This document shows positions 1 through 10,874 of a stretch of DNA of 64,000 nucleotides, in pieces; positions within the stretch are counted from its first letter, which is position 1, and each line of letters starts with the position of its first letter. The position numbers and the translations under genes are program-made. This DNA is from Chenopodium formosanum (Eukaryota > Streptophyta > Magnoliopsida > Caryophyllales > Amaranthaceae). The notes beneath the pieces were generated by a model. It was not told the origin of the DNA. It searched no databases and saw only the letters and a list, made by a program, of their open reading frames with translations. Where the stretch lies: the NCBI GenBank assembly GCA_024500155.1, contig CM044857.1, positions 49,920,001-49,984,000 of the forward strand. Direction: 5' to 3'.

Positions 1-193
1 TAGCTCCGTATGTCAACGCTTGAAAGTACAGGGGAGATAAGGGAACCCCCCTACTCACAAGCTAATGTAGTTGGTGGGGCTCCAACTCGTGACTTTAAAG
101 TCACAAGGGGAGTTTCCACCACAGCTTGGTACACAGGGCGCATCAAAACTCAAAAGAATAGATTATCAATCTTTAAGAAACTTTCAAACTTAC
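1..193 (-). other. Intron 1 of gene A, unrelated to the paralogues' intron 1
   Basis: After the donor at 193 the intron sequence does not resemble the roughly 110-bp intron 1 of gene B, and no exon 2 is reached before the window edge. It looks like inserted repetitive DNA, but I could not name the family. Confidence 0.4.
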
Positions 194-776
194 CGAATTG
201 TCTTGTGAGGATAGCTGTGTGAAGAATGGTGAGGTTATCATTGCGTTTTAAGAAGCAGAGGCGTTCTTTCGTTGTTAAACCTTTTGATTCACAATACTTG
301 TTGACTTCATTGACAAGATGGAAGTACATACGTCTCCGGCCATAGCGGATAGCCTCAAGGAGAGGAGACTCGCCCCAATGATTACTTACCTCTAGCAGTT
401 TAGGTACTTTGTTCAACAGCTTCTCAATAAATGGAATTCCTTTGTTGGAGGTGGCTGCGTCGTGGAGTATGGTGCATCCCCAAGCATTCTGTGGTGTAGA
501 TAGTTTTTCAAAGAGCTCATCAATTGACGAATCATTATCAAAAACTATATCCAAGAGTTTATCTGCTAACTTAAAATTTTTAAGGAAACATGCCATATGA
601 AGCACAGTTGATTTGTGTAAGGTCATATGATACAACGGACCAGCTCTAGTCTTATTGCAAAGCTCTATGACACGGTCATTCTTACTAGGGTCATTCTTAG
701 TTTGGTTAAGTGCGTGCACTATATCTGCCATTAGCTTATTGTTTTGGGCCTTTTGGCGTCGAGCTTCAACCTCCAT
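194..776 (-). CDS. Ankyrin-repeat/PGG protein gene A, exon 1 only (3' part off window)
   Basis: First exon of an ITN1/ACD6-like ankyrin-membrane gene whose remaining exons lie beyond the left edge. The start at 776 is chosen because genes B, C and D begin at the matching place (MEVEARRQ here, MADEGRHQ in B). Ankyrin motifs are visible around STVLHMACFLKNFKLADKLL, GCTILHDAATSNKGIPF and GESPLLEAIRYGRRRM. The exon ends in phase 1 at a GTAAGT donor (193-192), in the same position as the paralogues, and is open throughout. The family's N-terminal ankyrins face the cytosol and the C-terminal PGG part is membrane-embedded; known relatives act in defence and salt/ROS signalling. Whether gene A is functional cannot be judged without its other exons. 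Confidence 0.85.
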
Positions 777-855
777 GACGATAGGCCAAGGAGATTGGAA
801 TTTGGAAGAGGGAAGGAAGGACATGGGGCAACTGATCAAACCTCAAGCTATGGAG

Positions 856-865
856 TTAATTTATA
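856..865 (-). promoter_or_regulatory. TATA box of gene A
   Basis: Minus-strand TATAAATTAA, 80 bp upstream of the ATG. The same box in the same context (CCTATAAATTAACTCC) occurs before genes B and D, and a TATAAATAAA form before C. Confidence 0.65.
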
Positions 866-1371
866 GGCAACCAACTTCACACTGAATAGCATTTTTGCAG
901 GGTCAAAAATAAAATCTTTGTAAGTGCTAGAAAAGGAATTTTACTTTTTGAAAAAATATGTTTAAATTCTATTTCCCATCTGTTGGAATATGACTTGAGA
1001 ATCAATCGTGGCTTGGAATAGGTAAGGGGATGAATTACTTGTTTTAAGCAAGAAAGCATTGGATGGGTCAACTTCAACTAGGCATATCTCTCAAATTTAC
1101 TTGGAATTTTTAGGTGATTCAAGTTGGAGGTAAAAGCTTGTTTTAAGCATCATGAATGCCAATTGAATCCAAGAAACCAACTTCACTGGTTGTCCCTAAC
1201 ACAAGAAGTTTCTTTCCCTGGAGACAAATGATCAAGTAATGAGACTTTAGATATGGAATAATGCTTTCCAACGATAAGTCATAAGCTTAATTCGAATGAG
1301 AAACGAGGAAGTTATAGCTATTTTACTACAACAAGCTATTTGTGTTGACCAGAACAAGTGTTGTACGTCCG

Positions 1372-1800
1372 ATTTGGCACGTCCGTTCAGCTAGAGTTCC
1401 AGACGAGCAGTAGCTACTGAAATGTTTTATCTGGGCTAGCACGTCCGTGCCTACCTGATACCCTGTCTAAATTTTTCGGGAGAATACACATTTAGGGTTA
1501 ATTTGTTTATTATCCCCAAATTAAGAGCAACACATTTAGAGTTAGGGTTCTTGTTCTTGAAACCCTTGAGCTTTAGAGTGAAAATTAGTGAGAGATTACT
1601 CTTGTAAACACTAATTGAAATCAATATAACTATTCTCCTTTCTTTGGGTGGGTTTTATAGTCTTCAAATAATTGCTTGAAGGATTTTCCCACCTTCCAAT
1701 TTCTTGCTTTTCTACTATCAAATTTTTTTAATTGTTCTTTGCTAGTTACTTCAATTATCAACCATTTGCTCTAACACCCTCTCTTTATAATTAAATAAAA
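1372..1800 (+). repeat. LTR-like repeat, copy 1 (degenerate)
   Basis: About 430 bp strongly similar to 10,330-10,800. It has the layout of an LTR R/U5 region, with GAGAGATTACTCTTGTAAAC and ATTGAAATCAAT-type sequence. No coding region or second LTR is present, so a solo LTR or fragment is likely. The TATA box seen in copy 2 is degraded here. It lies at the equivalent place in the spacers upstream of genes A and B, so it predates their duplication. Confidence 0.5.
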
Positions 1801-2360
1801 GCCGTGTTCCTAAATCTTTATTATATTAAAATTTATGACATACTTTGTAATATTTTAAATAGAGACATTTCATGTACTCATATCATACATGTTTTTTTTT
1901 TTTTTTTTTTCATAAGAAAGTACTTAAAACGTGAAAGCCTATTCTTGGCAATTATTGGTTTTTCTTTAGTTTGCATTTACGTGCTTTAAATTTTTTTTGC
2001 ACTTATTTAACTATTATACCTTTCATTTGGATACAATTATTCAAGTTGATGCGAAGAATAATTTCTCATTTTTCATTTGGTTAAAACTCTCTTTGGATGG
2101 GTTCCCTTAGCTTTGGGGATTTTTTTCAAAAAAAAAAAACTCTCTTTGGATGGTAAGAGAGGATGAACTCATGCACGTTATGCTTCACTTATCCAACAAT
2201 CTTTGAACTAAATAGGATTTTATTATGATTATCAAATCACGTAGGTTAATTCTTGTTAATTATTATCAATCCTATTTAATTACTGGTTTATGTAATTGAT
2301 GTTGTTTATCTTACTAATTGGCTATTTCTAATGTCATTCAAATATTATGAAAAAAATGTT
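1801..2360. other. Duplicated spacer block, no gene
   Basis: AT-rich noncoding sequence that aligns with the interrupted copy at 10,800-10,874 plus 15,746-16,157, and with parts of 33,600-34,260 upstream of gene D. It contains a T-tract near 1,890-1,910. No open frame or RNA gene is visible. Confidence 0.6.
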
Positions 2361-2493
2361 TTTTTTTTTTGGATAGAGAAAAATATGTTTTTTTTGGTGT
2401 TTAGAGAGCCACAGGACGGATGATGACAATCGATTCCAAGATCTCTTGGAATCGGGAGGAGAGCTCTAACCACTTGAGCTATCCCTCACTCTC
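2361..2493 (-). mobile_element. tRNA-derived SINE with target-site duplication
   Basis: Read on the minus strand, it starts GAGAGTGAGGGATAGCTCAA, with a good pol III A box (TAGCTCAAGTGG) followed by GTTAGAGC, and ends in A-rich tracts (T-runs on the plus strand at 2,361-2,370 and 2,388-2,395). It is bounded by 12-bp near-identical direct repeats, GAAAAAAATGTT (2,349-2,360) and GAAAAAGATGTT (2,494-2,505). The paralogous spacer at 16,146-16,157 has a single copy of GAAAAAGATGTT and no insert, which is a clean empty site. The B box is poor, so it is probably a degenerate or unusual SINE. The family name is unknown to me. Confidence 0.75.
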
Positions 2494-2505
2494 GAAAAAG
2501 ATGTT

Positions 2506-3733
2506 AATATGCTTGGTCTTGGTATATATCCCTCTTAACTTCTCATTGAAGGTAAAGATTCAAGGTCACAATCGATCTCTAATAACTTTATCCTATCATT
2601 ATTGCTTAGACAGCTAAGAAAAGTTAATACTGGTCTAATTTAATTTACAACCATATATATAATTAAGTTCATTTACAACAATACTGATATTGCCTTCCCA
2701 AAATAATAGGCCTTTGTGGCAGGCTGAAAAGGCTAACAGAGTAGATCTTGGGTTGCTCCTGCGCATTGATTTGCGGTGAAAGCTCTTGGTCGCCAATATT
2801 TTTTTTGGTCTTTCTAGTTTATTTTGTGTGTTCTTTATTTGTATTTCGTGTCCAAAAAAAAGGCTTGTTTCATATTAATGAAATTCTTATATGAACCGGG
2901 TGCACTTAGATTAAGGTGCTTCTTTTTTTTTTTTGAAACAAATAGATTAAGGTGCTTCTAAGAGAATTAAAGGGTATTTTTCTACTTATTAAAGTTATAA
3001 TATAAGATATGGGGGTTAACAATGCAATTTCATATGAAGTAAATAACACAGTAAATACTTATTAGTCTAGTGGCAAGATTGTTATCAATCATGAGATTCT
3101 AGCTGGATCAATCCCACTAGAGACAACGTGAAAATGGAGATTTCTTTACCTTTTTCCCCACTCTCAACTCCCTATTAAAGTTTAAATAAAAATTTAATCA
3201 CTTATTCATTTATCAAAAGCTAATTCCCAAATTGCAATTCGGCTTTAAAGTCTCTTGCAAGATAGTAGAATCACAACTTGGCAGCTTTTATTACACATTA
3301 TTACCTTTTGCTTCCAAATTTATTGCCAAAGGAAAAAAGTGTACAAGTATTATGCTTAATTATTGGACGAAGACTAAAATCACTTAAGAACAAATTTGCG
3401 AATAATATTAAAATAACATGCATGTTCTTTGTCTTGGAATATATTCATTAATTCATCCAAGGCCTTATCTTCGAGAAAGTTAAAAATTCTGGTGTGACTA
3501 ACATAAGTCATACGGAGTAACAATCATAGGGATAGGCCAAAAAGAGTTCATATGTAAGATATTCTACAAATTACATACGTTCATATATGGCCATATGGGA
3601 GTAAATGTGTTACACGTTTGATATTTTACTTTATGTACTACTTGTAAATATTGATTATATTCAATTTGGTTTTCTTTGTACACATAAAAGAGTTGCAATG
3701 CGACCACCTCTATGAACATGTATCATCTATTAC
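2506..3733. other. Duplicated spacer, no gene
   Basis: Noncoding sequence colinear with 16,158-17,150 upstream of gene B. A segment of about 130 bp near 2,690-2,820 is absent from that copy. At 3,390-3,530 lies one of five related copies of a spacer module that contains CTTGGAATA and AACAATCATAGG (others near 8,480, 9,440, 16,820 and 35,290). Confidence 0.6.
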
Positions 3734-3741
3734 ACAAAAAT

Positions 3742-4247
3742 CAGTGGCGGATCTTGAAAAAAAATTCTTTTAGAGGCCCATTAAATTAAATATGTTACGG
3801 AAGTACAATCAAAGTAATAAAAATAAATAAGATTCATATTGCGAAATTTATCAAAAATAAAACCAAATAAGCTACATTCATGATTTCAATTAGTAGTATA
3901 AGAATCATAACATTAATACTACACAAAATGATAACACTTAATTTCTATTTAAAAAGTTCAAATCCATTGCATTAGAAGTTTAGAACACCAATTAATTGAA
4001 CAAAAACAATATAAAATTGAAATCATAGTATCTAAATACTAAGAGATAAAGTAGGTTGAAAGATCAAAATACTCAAAAGTGGGACTTAGCCGTGTAGTTG
4101 TAAAATATTAAGCCATAATATACATAAAGTATTAAAGTAGGGCCTACTCCTACATATTTCTTTCTACTAGGCTATATCTATATCAATAATCACCTAATAT
4201 ATTTTGGGCTTGACCCAGGGGCCAGGCCCCCTGGATGGTCGTCATTT
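3742..4247 (+). mobile_element. Degenerate hAT-type non-autonomous element
   Basis: It begins CAGTGGCGGATC, the same end as the complete element at 41,042, and is flanked by identical 8-bp repeats ACAAAAAT (3,734-3,741 and 4,248-4,255). The paralogous spacer at about 17,151 has one ACAAAAAT running straight into AGTAA, which is an empty site. The right end carries a GGGGCCAGGCCCCCTGGAT motif followed by a corrupted terminal repeat. No transposase frame is present. Confidence 0.75.
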
Positions 4248-4314
4248 ACAAAAATAGTAATCAAATATCTACATTTATCACAACGTTACTTCAAAATTAT
4301 GACATAGGTACTTA

Positions 4315-4415
4315 GGGCTTGTTCTTTTCAAATTATTTTCACTTCAGTTTAGTTCTTAATTTCCTTCTCTCATAAATATTCAGTTTAATTTAGTTCAGTT
4401 AATCAGAACAAGTCC
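4315..4415. mobile_element. Harbinger/Tourist-like MITE
   Basis: Ends GGGCTTGTTCT and AGAACAAGTCC are inverted, and the flanks are 3-bp TTA duplications (4,312-4,314 and 4,416-4,418). It is one of six elements here with the GGSCYTGTTC terminal motif and a TAA/TTA target site. Confidence 0.65.
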
Positions 4416-4576
4416 TTATAAGAACTACTGGTACATACATCATCGGGGAACAAAATTTAACCCGTTTTATGATAAATTAATGAAAATCCGTTTTATATAA
4501 GAATTTGTACTTGTATTACCGAATGACTACGGGTAGCAAGACTAGCAACTAGCAAGTCCTGTGAGTCTGTGACATG

Positions 4577-4640
4577 CTCATCAAATTCTTCAATTAAAAC
4601 GCCCCTAAATCAAATTCTTCAATTAAAACGCCCCTAAATC
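4577..4640. repeat. Short direct tandem duplication
   Basis: The phrase AAATTCTTCAATTAAAACGC followed by CCCTAAATC occurs twice in a row. The copy upstream of gene C has only a related single phrase. Confidence 0.6.
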
Positions 4641-4752
4641 AAATTTCCCACTCTCACCTCTGTTCTTCTCTTGCAAATTTCATCTATTTCTTCTCTTTCT
4701 CACTAATCACACTTAATAACTAAATCAAATAATAATGTCTGCAATCAATTAA

Positions 4753-4881
4753 ATGGGGAACGGTGGTACTGGCGGAGTATACGGCAGCGTTGACAAACGC
4801 CAGCAAAATTGCGCGGCAAATTCTGTTCTTTCTATGTCCAACGATCCACTTGGCCGTATGCTTCTTTCACTCTCTTGTTGA
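4753..4881 (+). pseudogene. Possible captured first-exon fragment, unrecognised
   Basis: A 42-codon plus-strand frame starts MGNGGTGGVYGSVDKRQQNC after a pyrimidine-rich leader that resembles a 5' UTR. A possible donor (C|GTATGC) lies at 4,855/4,856, giving a 103-nt first exon. The stretch is markedly more GC-rich than its surroundings and contains several GC-ending codons. The paralogous spacer (about 18,000) keeps the leader but has lost this piece and what follows. No continuation exon is visible before gene B. I do not recognise the protein, and the ORF is short enough to be chance. Confidence 0.3.
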
Positions 4882-5456
4882 ATTTTGGCAGTTTTTGTTG
4901 AATTGTTAATTTTATGTTTTAATTGATAGTAGAATTAACCTAGAATTTGGGTTTATTTTGGTTTGAGTTTATTCATTATTATGTTTAATTGATGGAAGAT
5001 TTGAGTTGAAGTTTGGGAAAATTTGTTCTTTAGGTTTTAGTTTGCTGGTTGATTACTATGATTAATGAGCTGCAGTATTCTAAATAATGATTCATGATAT
5101 GTAATTTGAGTAGGAAATTTGTATATACTGTTGAAAATAAAGTAATGAAATGATTTAAGAGAATATAAATCATTTTTCAAGATATGTAACAACCTTTTAT
5201 CATGTTTAATGTTGCTGTTTATTCATTAGTACAATACTAGTATGATATAGGAGGTATATATAGCCAAAGATGGAAGAACTAAACACGATTTACGACCATA
5301 TATATGACAGTAGAGGACAATAATGATGGATAATAAGAGGGAAATTAAACAAAGGTTAATGACAACAACAACAACAACAACACTTTATTTGAATCTTTCT
5401 ACTTATTATTACGAAAAACTGAACTGAGCGAGCTGCGAGGCAACACACTGCAGAAA

Positions 5457-8175
5457 TCACACTTGTTGAAGAGGAATGTCACACCAACTTGCATTATTGC
5501 TCGAAGTTGCATCTTTATCTTTAGGTTTTTGTGCGTTTCTAGGCTTAGGAAGAGACTTACCAATCCTCGAAATGCAGTAATCTAAAATACGAAGAAGTTC
5601 CCGGTAGAAAGGAATGTAGGATAGCATAAAGATTATGACAGGAAAGAAAGCAACTATGTATAGTGCAATCTTGGTCCAATGCTGCTTGGAATTGATGGTG
5701 AGAATTATAGTTGCTGCGAAGGATACCATCATCATTGACACTGACAGGAAGAGGAGGGTCAAGCCAACAAGCAGTCTTCGAGGAAGAGCTTTTTGGAAGT
5801 CTTTCATTCGAAATTGTGAGGTAAGTATGGTGAGAAAGATTACTACTGCTGTTAACCCGAATCCAAGTGACAGAACATCAGTTACGGTGAATACTAGGAA
5901 TAAAGGTTTCCCAAGGAGGACCGGGAGCCCTGTGCGTTCATCTGGACCTCCCGGTACTGTATATGCTGCAGCGAAGGCAACTGTGGCTATCAGAATGGTT
6001 ACCACTGTACAATGCTCTGCAGTTTGCTTCAAATAATCTTTGGCCTTCTCACGAAGCTCTGTGTTTGTCTTGGCAAACAGTTCCCGAGCAGTCAAATTCT
6101 CATTATTCCGGTGGTTGATCAGGTATTCTGGACAAAGATTTTCCAATTTCTGTGGATACGCATACACATATCATAAAGGAAAAATATATCAGTAATAAAA
6201 TGACCAATAATTTGGATATTAAACAGGTTTCAGTCACGTTCTATTTATACAAGATGCATGTAAAAAGTTTTGTTCTTGACAATTTTTCTAATCATAAAAC
6301 CCCATATTTAGAACGAACACACACTAATAAGTATAAGAACAGTATAGCATATAAATCAGATAATTACCTCTAGTAATTTTATTTCATCGGACAATTGCCC
6401 GATTGGAGTTTTGATTTTTGTGTCCATAAGAACTTGTTCTTCGGTGTTGGATGTCTTGTACCCAACCTTATGCATTATGGTGTTAAATTTTTTGTCCACG
6501 GCTGCTAATTGGCCCCTCCTTAGAAGTTTTTGCTCACTAACAATGTCGATGATGTTATCGTTTCGACTCTTGATTGCAACATGGAATAAATTTTCTTGAT
6601 TATTATTTAAGTAGTCCACTGCCTGGGGATATTGTTCCAGTATCTCTTTAACAATCTCAATACAACCTTTCTTAGCTGCCAAATGCAATGGAGCTTGATG
6701 GTCGCCTTTTCGAGGATCTTTGTTTGAATGCCCCTCTTCTCCAGACTTGTCACCTGATTTGTCGTCAGAGTCTCCGTGAACTGGACTGGGTTTCTTCTTT
6801 TTACCTATATTAGGAGTAGTTTCCGCTAGTGGAAAATATGTGTTCTTCCAAGATTTATCTGATTTGATCAACATCTTGGCAAGCTGAAGCGCGTCCTCAT
6901 TGCCCTTCTTCTTCTCTCTAACTTCTTCTATCATGGCAAATTTGCAGCCTAAGACAATTAAGTTAACAATGAGCAAATACAACAAATATTATGGATCATA
7001 GTTACATATATATATAGCCTACAAATCTTGTACTTACATCTCCTACCAAATATGAAATTAGTGTCTTTTCCGGTCATGCCAACTTCTGCAGTTGCGTCTT
7101 GTTCATCTGTTGAGACAACTGGAAAAATAAAATAGCAAACATATCACAACAGGTATTAATAATAGGAATTTTTGACACTTACCACTTATAATAGTTGTTG
7201 TTTTAGGAATTACCACCTAAAGTTTTTCATATGAATTTTACCACCTACTATTTTTTAAAACATCAAAACTTCTCACCTACTTAGCTCTCAACTCATGTGA
7301 CATGAGTAGGAATATGTGAAGAGAGTTGAAAAGAATTACAGTACATACATGAGTAGACAAGCTTCTGTAGAGGTCCTAATATAGTACCACTTTTGAAGGC
7401 TGTTGGACTGCACGCAAGCATTTGAAGAGCAGTCATTTGATGACTATCTTTTTCATCATATAGCTCTGGATATCTCTTAGCTATGTCAAGCGCAACATCT
7501 GCAAAATAAAATTTACAAGTTTAAAACCTCGGTAATTATTGTTAATATTCTTTGAACAAATTAAAACATAAAGACAAGGAAGCATAAAAAGGATAGATGA
7601 AACTGACCAAATTTTCTTGTGAGGATAGCCATGTGAAGAATGGTCATGTTATCTTTGCGTTTTAAGAATACAAGGCGTTCATTCTTTGTTAAACCTTGTG
7701 ATTCACAATACTTCTTGACTTGATTGACAAGAAAATTGTACATATGTTTCTTGCCATAGCGGATAGCCTCAAGGAGAGGAGACTCGCCCCATTTATTTTG
7801 CACTTTAAGCAGATCAGGTACTTTGTTCAACAGCTTCGTAACAATTGGGATTCCTTTGTTGGAGGTGGCTGCGTCGTGGATTATGGTGGCTCCCCAAGAA
7901 TTTTTTGGTGTAGATAGTTTATCATAGAGCTCATTATTAATTGATGAAGCGTTATCAAAAACTATATCCAAGAGTCTATCTGCTAACTTAAATTTTTTAA
8001 GGAAACATGCCATATGAAGCACAGTTGATTCGTGTAAGGTCATATTATACAATGGACCACCTTCAATCTCATTGCAAAGCTTTATGACCTGCTCATCGTC
8101 ATCATGGCTAAGGGCGTGGAATAAATCTGCATTTAGCTTATCTTCGTCTTGGTGTCGACCTTCATCTGCCATCAT
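5457..8175 (-). CDS. Ankyrin-repeat/PGG-domain membrane protein, gene B (ITN1/ACD6-like, intact)
   Basis: Five exons: 8175-7608, 7498-7349, 7118-7038, 6948-6368 and 6149-5457, all with GT-AG borders and matching phases, giving 690 aa. Ankyrin repeats occupy about residues 45-270 (STVLHMACFLKKFKLADRLL, GATIIHDAATSNKG, GESPLLEAIRYGKKHM, MTILHMAILTRKFG), and another block in exon 4 contains APLHLAAKKGCIEIVKEIL and ENLFHVAIKSRND. The last exon is a PGG domain with AAYTVPGGPDERTG and about four membrane spans (roughly residues 507-525, 545-570, 585-610, 625-645). Exon 4 also has a Lys/Asp/Ser-rich linker. Relatives act at membranes in defence and stress signalling; the role of this copy is inferred only from family. 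It could start one codon later (8172). Confidence 0.92.
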
Positions 8176-8254
8176 GACAGATTGATAGGCCAAGGAGATT
8201 GAAATTTGGAAGAGGGAAGGAAGGAAACTGATGATCAAACCTCAAACTATGGAG

Positions 8255-8264
8255 TTAATTTATA
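8255..8264 (-). promoter_or_regulatory. TATA box of gene B
   Basis: TATAAATTAA on the minus strand, 80 bp upstream of the start at 8,175, conserved with genes A and D. Confidence 0.65.
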
Positions 8265-8439
8265 GGCGACCAACTTCGAGCCGGTCCCCATTATTCGCAT
8301 GGACCACCGTGTCCCTTATTTAACTACCAAACAGACCGAATTACCCATGATATTAACAATAAACGTTGATAACAGATATAAACTTGTATTTTCTCTATTA
8401 TATGAGCTCTATTAATTTAGATCTTGTCCTTCAAAAAAA

Positions 8440-10319
8440 AAGGGGGGGGGGGATCTTAGGCCATTATTATACAACACCAAATTTGTGAATAAATTAAAAT
8501 TGAAATAAAATACATATGCTTGGTCTTGGAATAGATTCCTCTAAGCCCTCATCTTGATCAGAAAGGATAAAAAAAATTCTTGTTGACATCCTCCAACATA
8601 AGCCATAACAAGCAAATTGCAATCATAGTCCACACAGCTTTAAGATACTATACAAATTATAAACATATAACTATTAACTATATAAGGGGTAATAAAGGTG
8701 TTACACATTAAATTACCCACAAAGTCTTATATGTGGCTGATTAATGTAAATTGATATCGTTTACCGTTCTTAATCTTAAGAAATGCTCGTAAAAAAAAGA
8801 AAATCCAAAACAGCAAATGAATAAATTTCAGTTCTTAATTAATCTTAAAAAATTTCGTTTATATAGTTGCAAGACTTGTAATGCTTCAACTTTAATACTC
8901 TTTAGTCTTCACACATCATGCTTTGATTATATTTAATGATTTATACTTAAGTTAAACTAATTTATTTCAGGAAAAAAATACTTTTTTTTATTAAAATATC
9001 ATCATGTGTCGTCTTGTAATTCGTCTCAATTTACATTTTCAGAATATCAATTTTTAATTTCTGAATAATTTTAACTTATTAGTAGTTAAAGTTATCCTTA
9101 GTGGAGTATAAGTTATGTATTAATAAACACAAAAATAGCTAAAAATAATAAATGGATGGAGTATAAAAGTGTGCACCAGGCCGGCCAGTCACTTATCCAT
9201 TGATCAAAAGCGAATTCCCATTTTTTTTATTAAGTTGGTCTAAAGAGATACTCCTACAAGATAGTAGAAAATAGAATCACAACTTGAATTGGCAGCTTTA
9301 TTACACATTATTAGTTTATTACCTTATGCTTCAAGATTAATTGCCAAGAAAATAGAACAAGTATATTATATATGCTCTATTAAGATCTTAGGGCATTATA
9401 TGTATTGGACAATGAATAAAATCACTTAACACTAAATTTGTGAATAAAATTGAAATAATATGATTGGTCTTGGAATAGATTCCTTTAAGGCCTCATCTTT
9501 TGAGATAGGGAAGAAATTCTCGTCGTGACATCTTCCAACATAAGCCATATAACAATCATAGGCCAGATATCTTGAGAAGAGTATAATTAAAGAGTAGTGT
9601 TACACAATTTTTTCTTTTTACTTTAATTTATTTTCTACATTAGTATGGAGGGAATCACAAAAGACATATATATAAATGAGATTTGACTTTGATTCTCGAG
9701 TATAATCCCTAATATATTAATCAACTAAACTACTCATAATATACTTGTATAGTTGTATATCTTACACATTAAATATCAATAAGCTTTTTCTCATAAAACT
9801 AATTTAAGTTTTTTTTTTTTCTTTTTTCTTTTTACAGGAACTAATTTAAGAAACTTATTTAGATAGTTACCCCCTCGGTTTATTTTAATCTTAACACTTT
9901 TCGTTTAAGTGTTATATTAGTATTCATGCTTGTGCTTTATTTTTCTACAAATCAGAGTATGAAAAAAAAAATCTCTACTCTCCCATATTCATCAAAATGC
10001 AGTATTCTATAAGCGATCAATCAACTTGGCCAATAACGTACAATACACATGAATAGTGAAACTATTAACTCTATTAGCAACTTTTGGATGATCAACTAAT
10101 TTGGCCTTGTAACTCTCTCTACACCAAAATAAATTAACTCTATTAGCATTTTTTTGTATTAGACAATTTTTTTTATCTTCAAGCAATTCCATTGACTAAA
10201 CCTACTTTTGCTTGGTCTCATAGAGTAATTAAAAAAAAAAGTCCAAGTTTTTGGGTGTCGATTATTAGAAACACTTTTCTATGGAAATAATACAATATTT
10301 GCAACATTCTAAAAATAGG
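8440..10319. repeat. Spacer block shared with the region upstream of gene D
   Basis: From about 8,742 this noncoding block is colinear with about 34,594-36,430, and both carry many identical phrases (GTAAATTGATATCGTTTAC, CTTAATCTTAAGAAATGCTCG). It contains two copies of the spacer module (about 8,480 and 9,440). It ends exactly where the LTR-like repeat begins at 10,320. It also serves as the empty-site reference for the MITE at 35,988. No gene is seen. Confidence 0.7.
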
Positions 10320-10874
10320 GAATGTGAACATGGGTTGCACGTCCATGCCAAATTGGCACGTTCGTGCAGCTGGAGTTCCGAACGAGACGTAGCTATTGGA
10401 ATGTTTTATCTGGGCTAGCACGTCTGTGCTTACTTGATACCCTGTCTAGATTTGTTGGGGGTATAAATACCCATTTGGGGTTATTTTGTTTATTATTCCC
10501 AAATTAAGAGAAACACATTTAGAGTTAGGGTTCTTGTTCTTGAAACCCTTGTGCTTTAGATGGGAAATTAGTGAGAGATTACTCTTGTAAACACTTATTG
10601 AAATCAATGCAACTATTCTCCTTTCTTTGGGTAGGTTTTATAGTTTTCAAGTAATTGCTTGAAGGATTTTCCTGGCCACCTTTCGATTTCTTGTCTCTTT
10701 TACTACCAAATTTCTTAATTGTTCTTTGCTAATTACTTCGATTATCAACCATTTGCTCTAACACCCTCTCTTTATAATTAAATAAAAGCCGTGTTCCTAG
10801 AGCTTTAATATATTAAAAATTATGACATATATACTCTGTAATTTTTTAAAGAGAGACATTTCATGTACTCATAT
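10320..10874 (+). repeat. LTR-like repeat, copy 2, and adjoining spacer
   Basis: Homologue of 1,372-1,870. It has a clear TATAAATA box (10,462-10,469), then GAGAGATTACTCTTGTAAAC and ATTGAAATCAAT-type sequence, as in the promoter and R/U5 of plant LTRs. There is no internal region, so a solo LTR or fragment is likely. Similarity to the gene D spacer stops abruptly at its left edge, which supports an inserted element. Confidence 0.5.

Noticed and set aside
2400..2500. A genuine tRNA gene at the GGGATAGCTCAAGTGG sequence
   Set aside because: No acceptor pairing, anticodon arm or proper T arm; the A-rich tail and target duplication indicate a SINE.
5635..6036. Plus-strand 133-aa frame over the PGG exon (also 18,548-18,949 and 25,076-25,363)
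   Set aside because: It is the complement of a conserved membrane exon and recurs only because the exon does. There is no independent evidence of coding.
1372..10874. LTR-like repeats at 1,372 and 10,320 as the two LTRs of one retrotransposon
   Set aside because: The sequence between them contains gene B and duplicated spacer, with no gag-pol, primer site or polypurine tract. They are paralogous fragments.
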